From Pseudomonadota bacterium (GTDB lineage Bacteria; Pseudomonadota; Alphaproteobacteria; Reyranellales; Reyranellaceae): 5,612 nucleotides of DNA. A program made the position numbers and the translations under genes. The notes under the pieces are model-generated. The model ran no database searches and was not told where the DNA came from. It saw only the letters and a list, made by a program, of their open reading frames with translations. Below, in pieces: positions 5,561-5,612 of the stretch. The stretch covers positions 1 to 5,612 of the forward strand of contig JAEZIF010000153.1 in NCBI GenBank assembly GCA_023416135.1. Direction: 5' to 3'. Numbering within the stretch: position 1 is the first letter of the stretch; each line of letters opens with the position of its first letter.

Positions 5561-5612
5561 AACGCCAATAGCAGTCCCAACCAGCGTCTTTAGGATCCAG
5601 AAGCCTCCGTAG

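Overview
The window is GC-rich (falling near the right edge), densely packed DNA from a bacterium. The codon use, the protein families and an intergenic palindrome of the kind that translates as 'ILSAAKDL' suggest an alphaproteobacterium (Rhizobiales, Bradyrhizobium or Reyranella type). That assignment is an inference from style and was not tested. No tRNA, rRNA, CRISPR array or insertion sequence was seen.

Layout: (1) 1-1482 (+) is the 3' part of an acyl-CoA carboxylase carboxyltransferase (beta) subunit whose start lies outside the window. (2) 1483-1653 is a convergent intergenic region with a tight hairpin and a larger imperfect palindrome. (3) 3965-1654 (-) is a compact three-gene run with gaps of 17 and 30 nt. 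It encodes a thiolase-fold protein without the nucleophilic cysteine, a zinc-ribbon/OB-fold (DUF35) partner, and a 161-residue protein whose C-terminal half is made of Trp-x-Asn-Gly repeats. (4) 3966-4069 is a divergent promoter region with several small palindromes. (5) 4070-5020 (+) is an SMP-30/gluconolactonase-type beta-propeller hydrolase. (6) 5021-5227 holds a hairpin and a start-less CxxC reading frame. (7) From 5228 to the right edge (-) there is a small membrane protein of lower GC content, with its reading frame open to the edge.

How the genes may work together: the carboxylase subunit, the thiolase-like/DUF35 pair and the SMP-30 hydrolase fit acyl-CoA and small-molecule catabolism. 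The thiolase-like/DUF35 pair resembles the Ltp2-ChsH2(DUF35) retro-aldolase of steroid side-chain degradation, including two tyrosines 50 residues apart.

The most interesting item is the repeat protein at 1654-2139. Its hydrophobic N-terminal segment, helical middle and 14 aromatic-x-Asn motifs look like a GrrA-type precursor of radical-SAM-made three-residue cyclophanes (triceptides). No radical SAM maturase is in the window, and the gene sits directly behind the aldolase-like pair.
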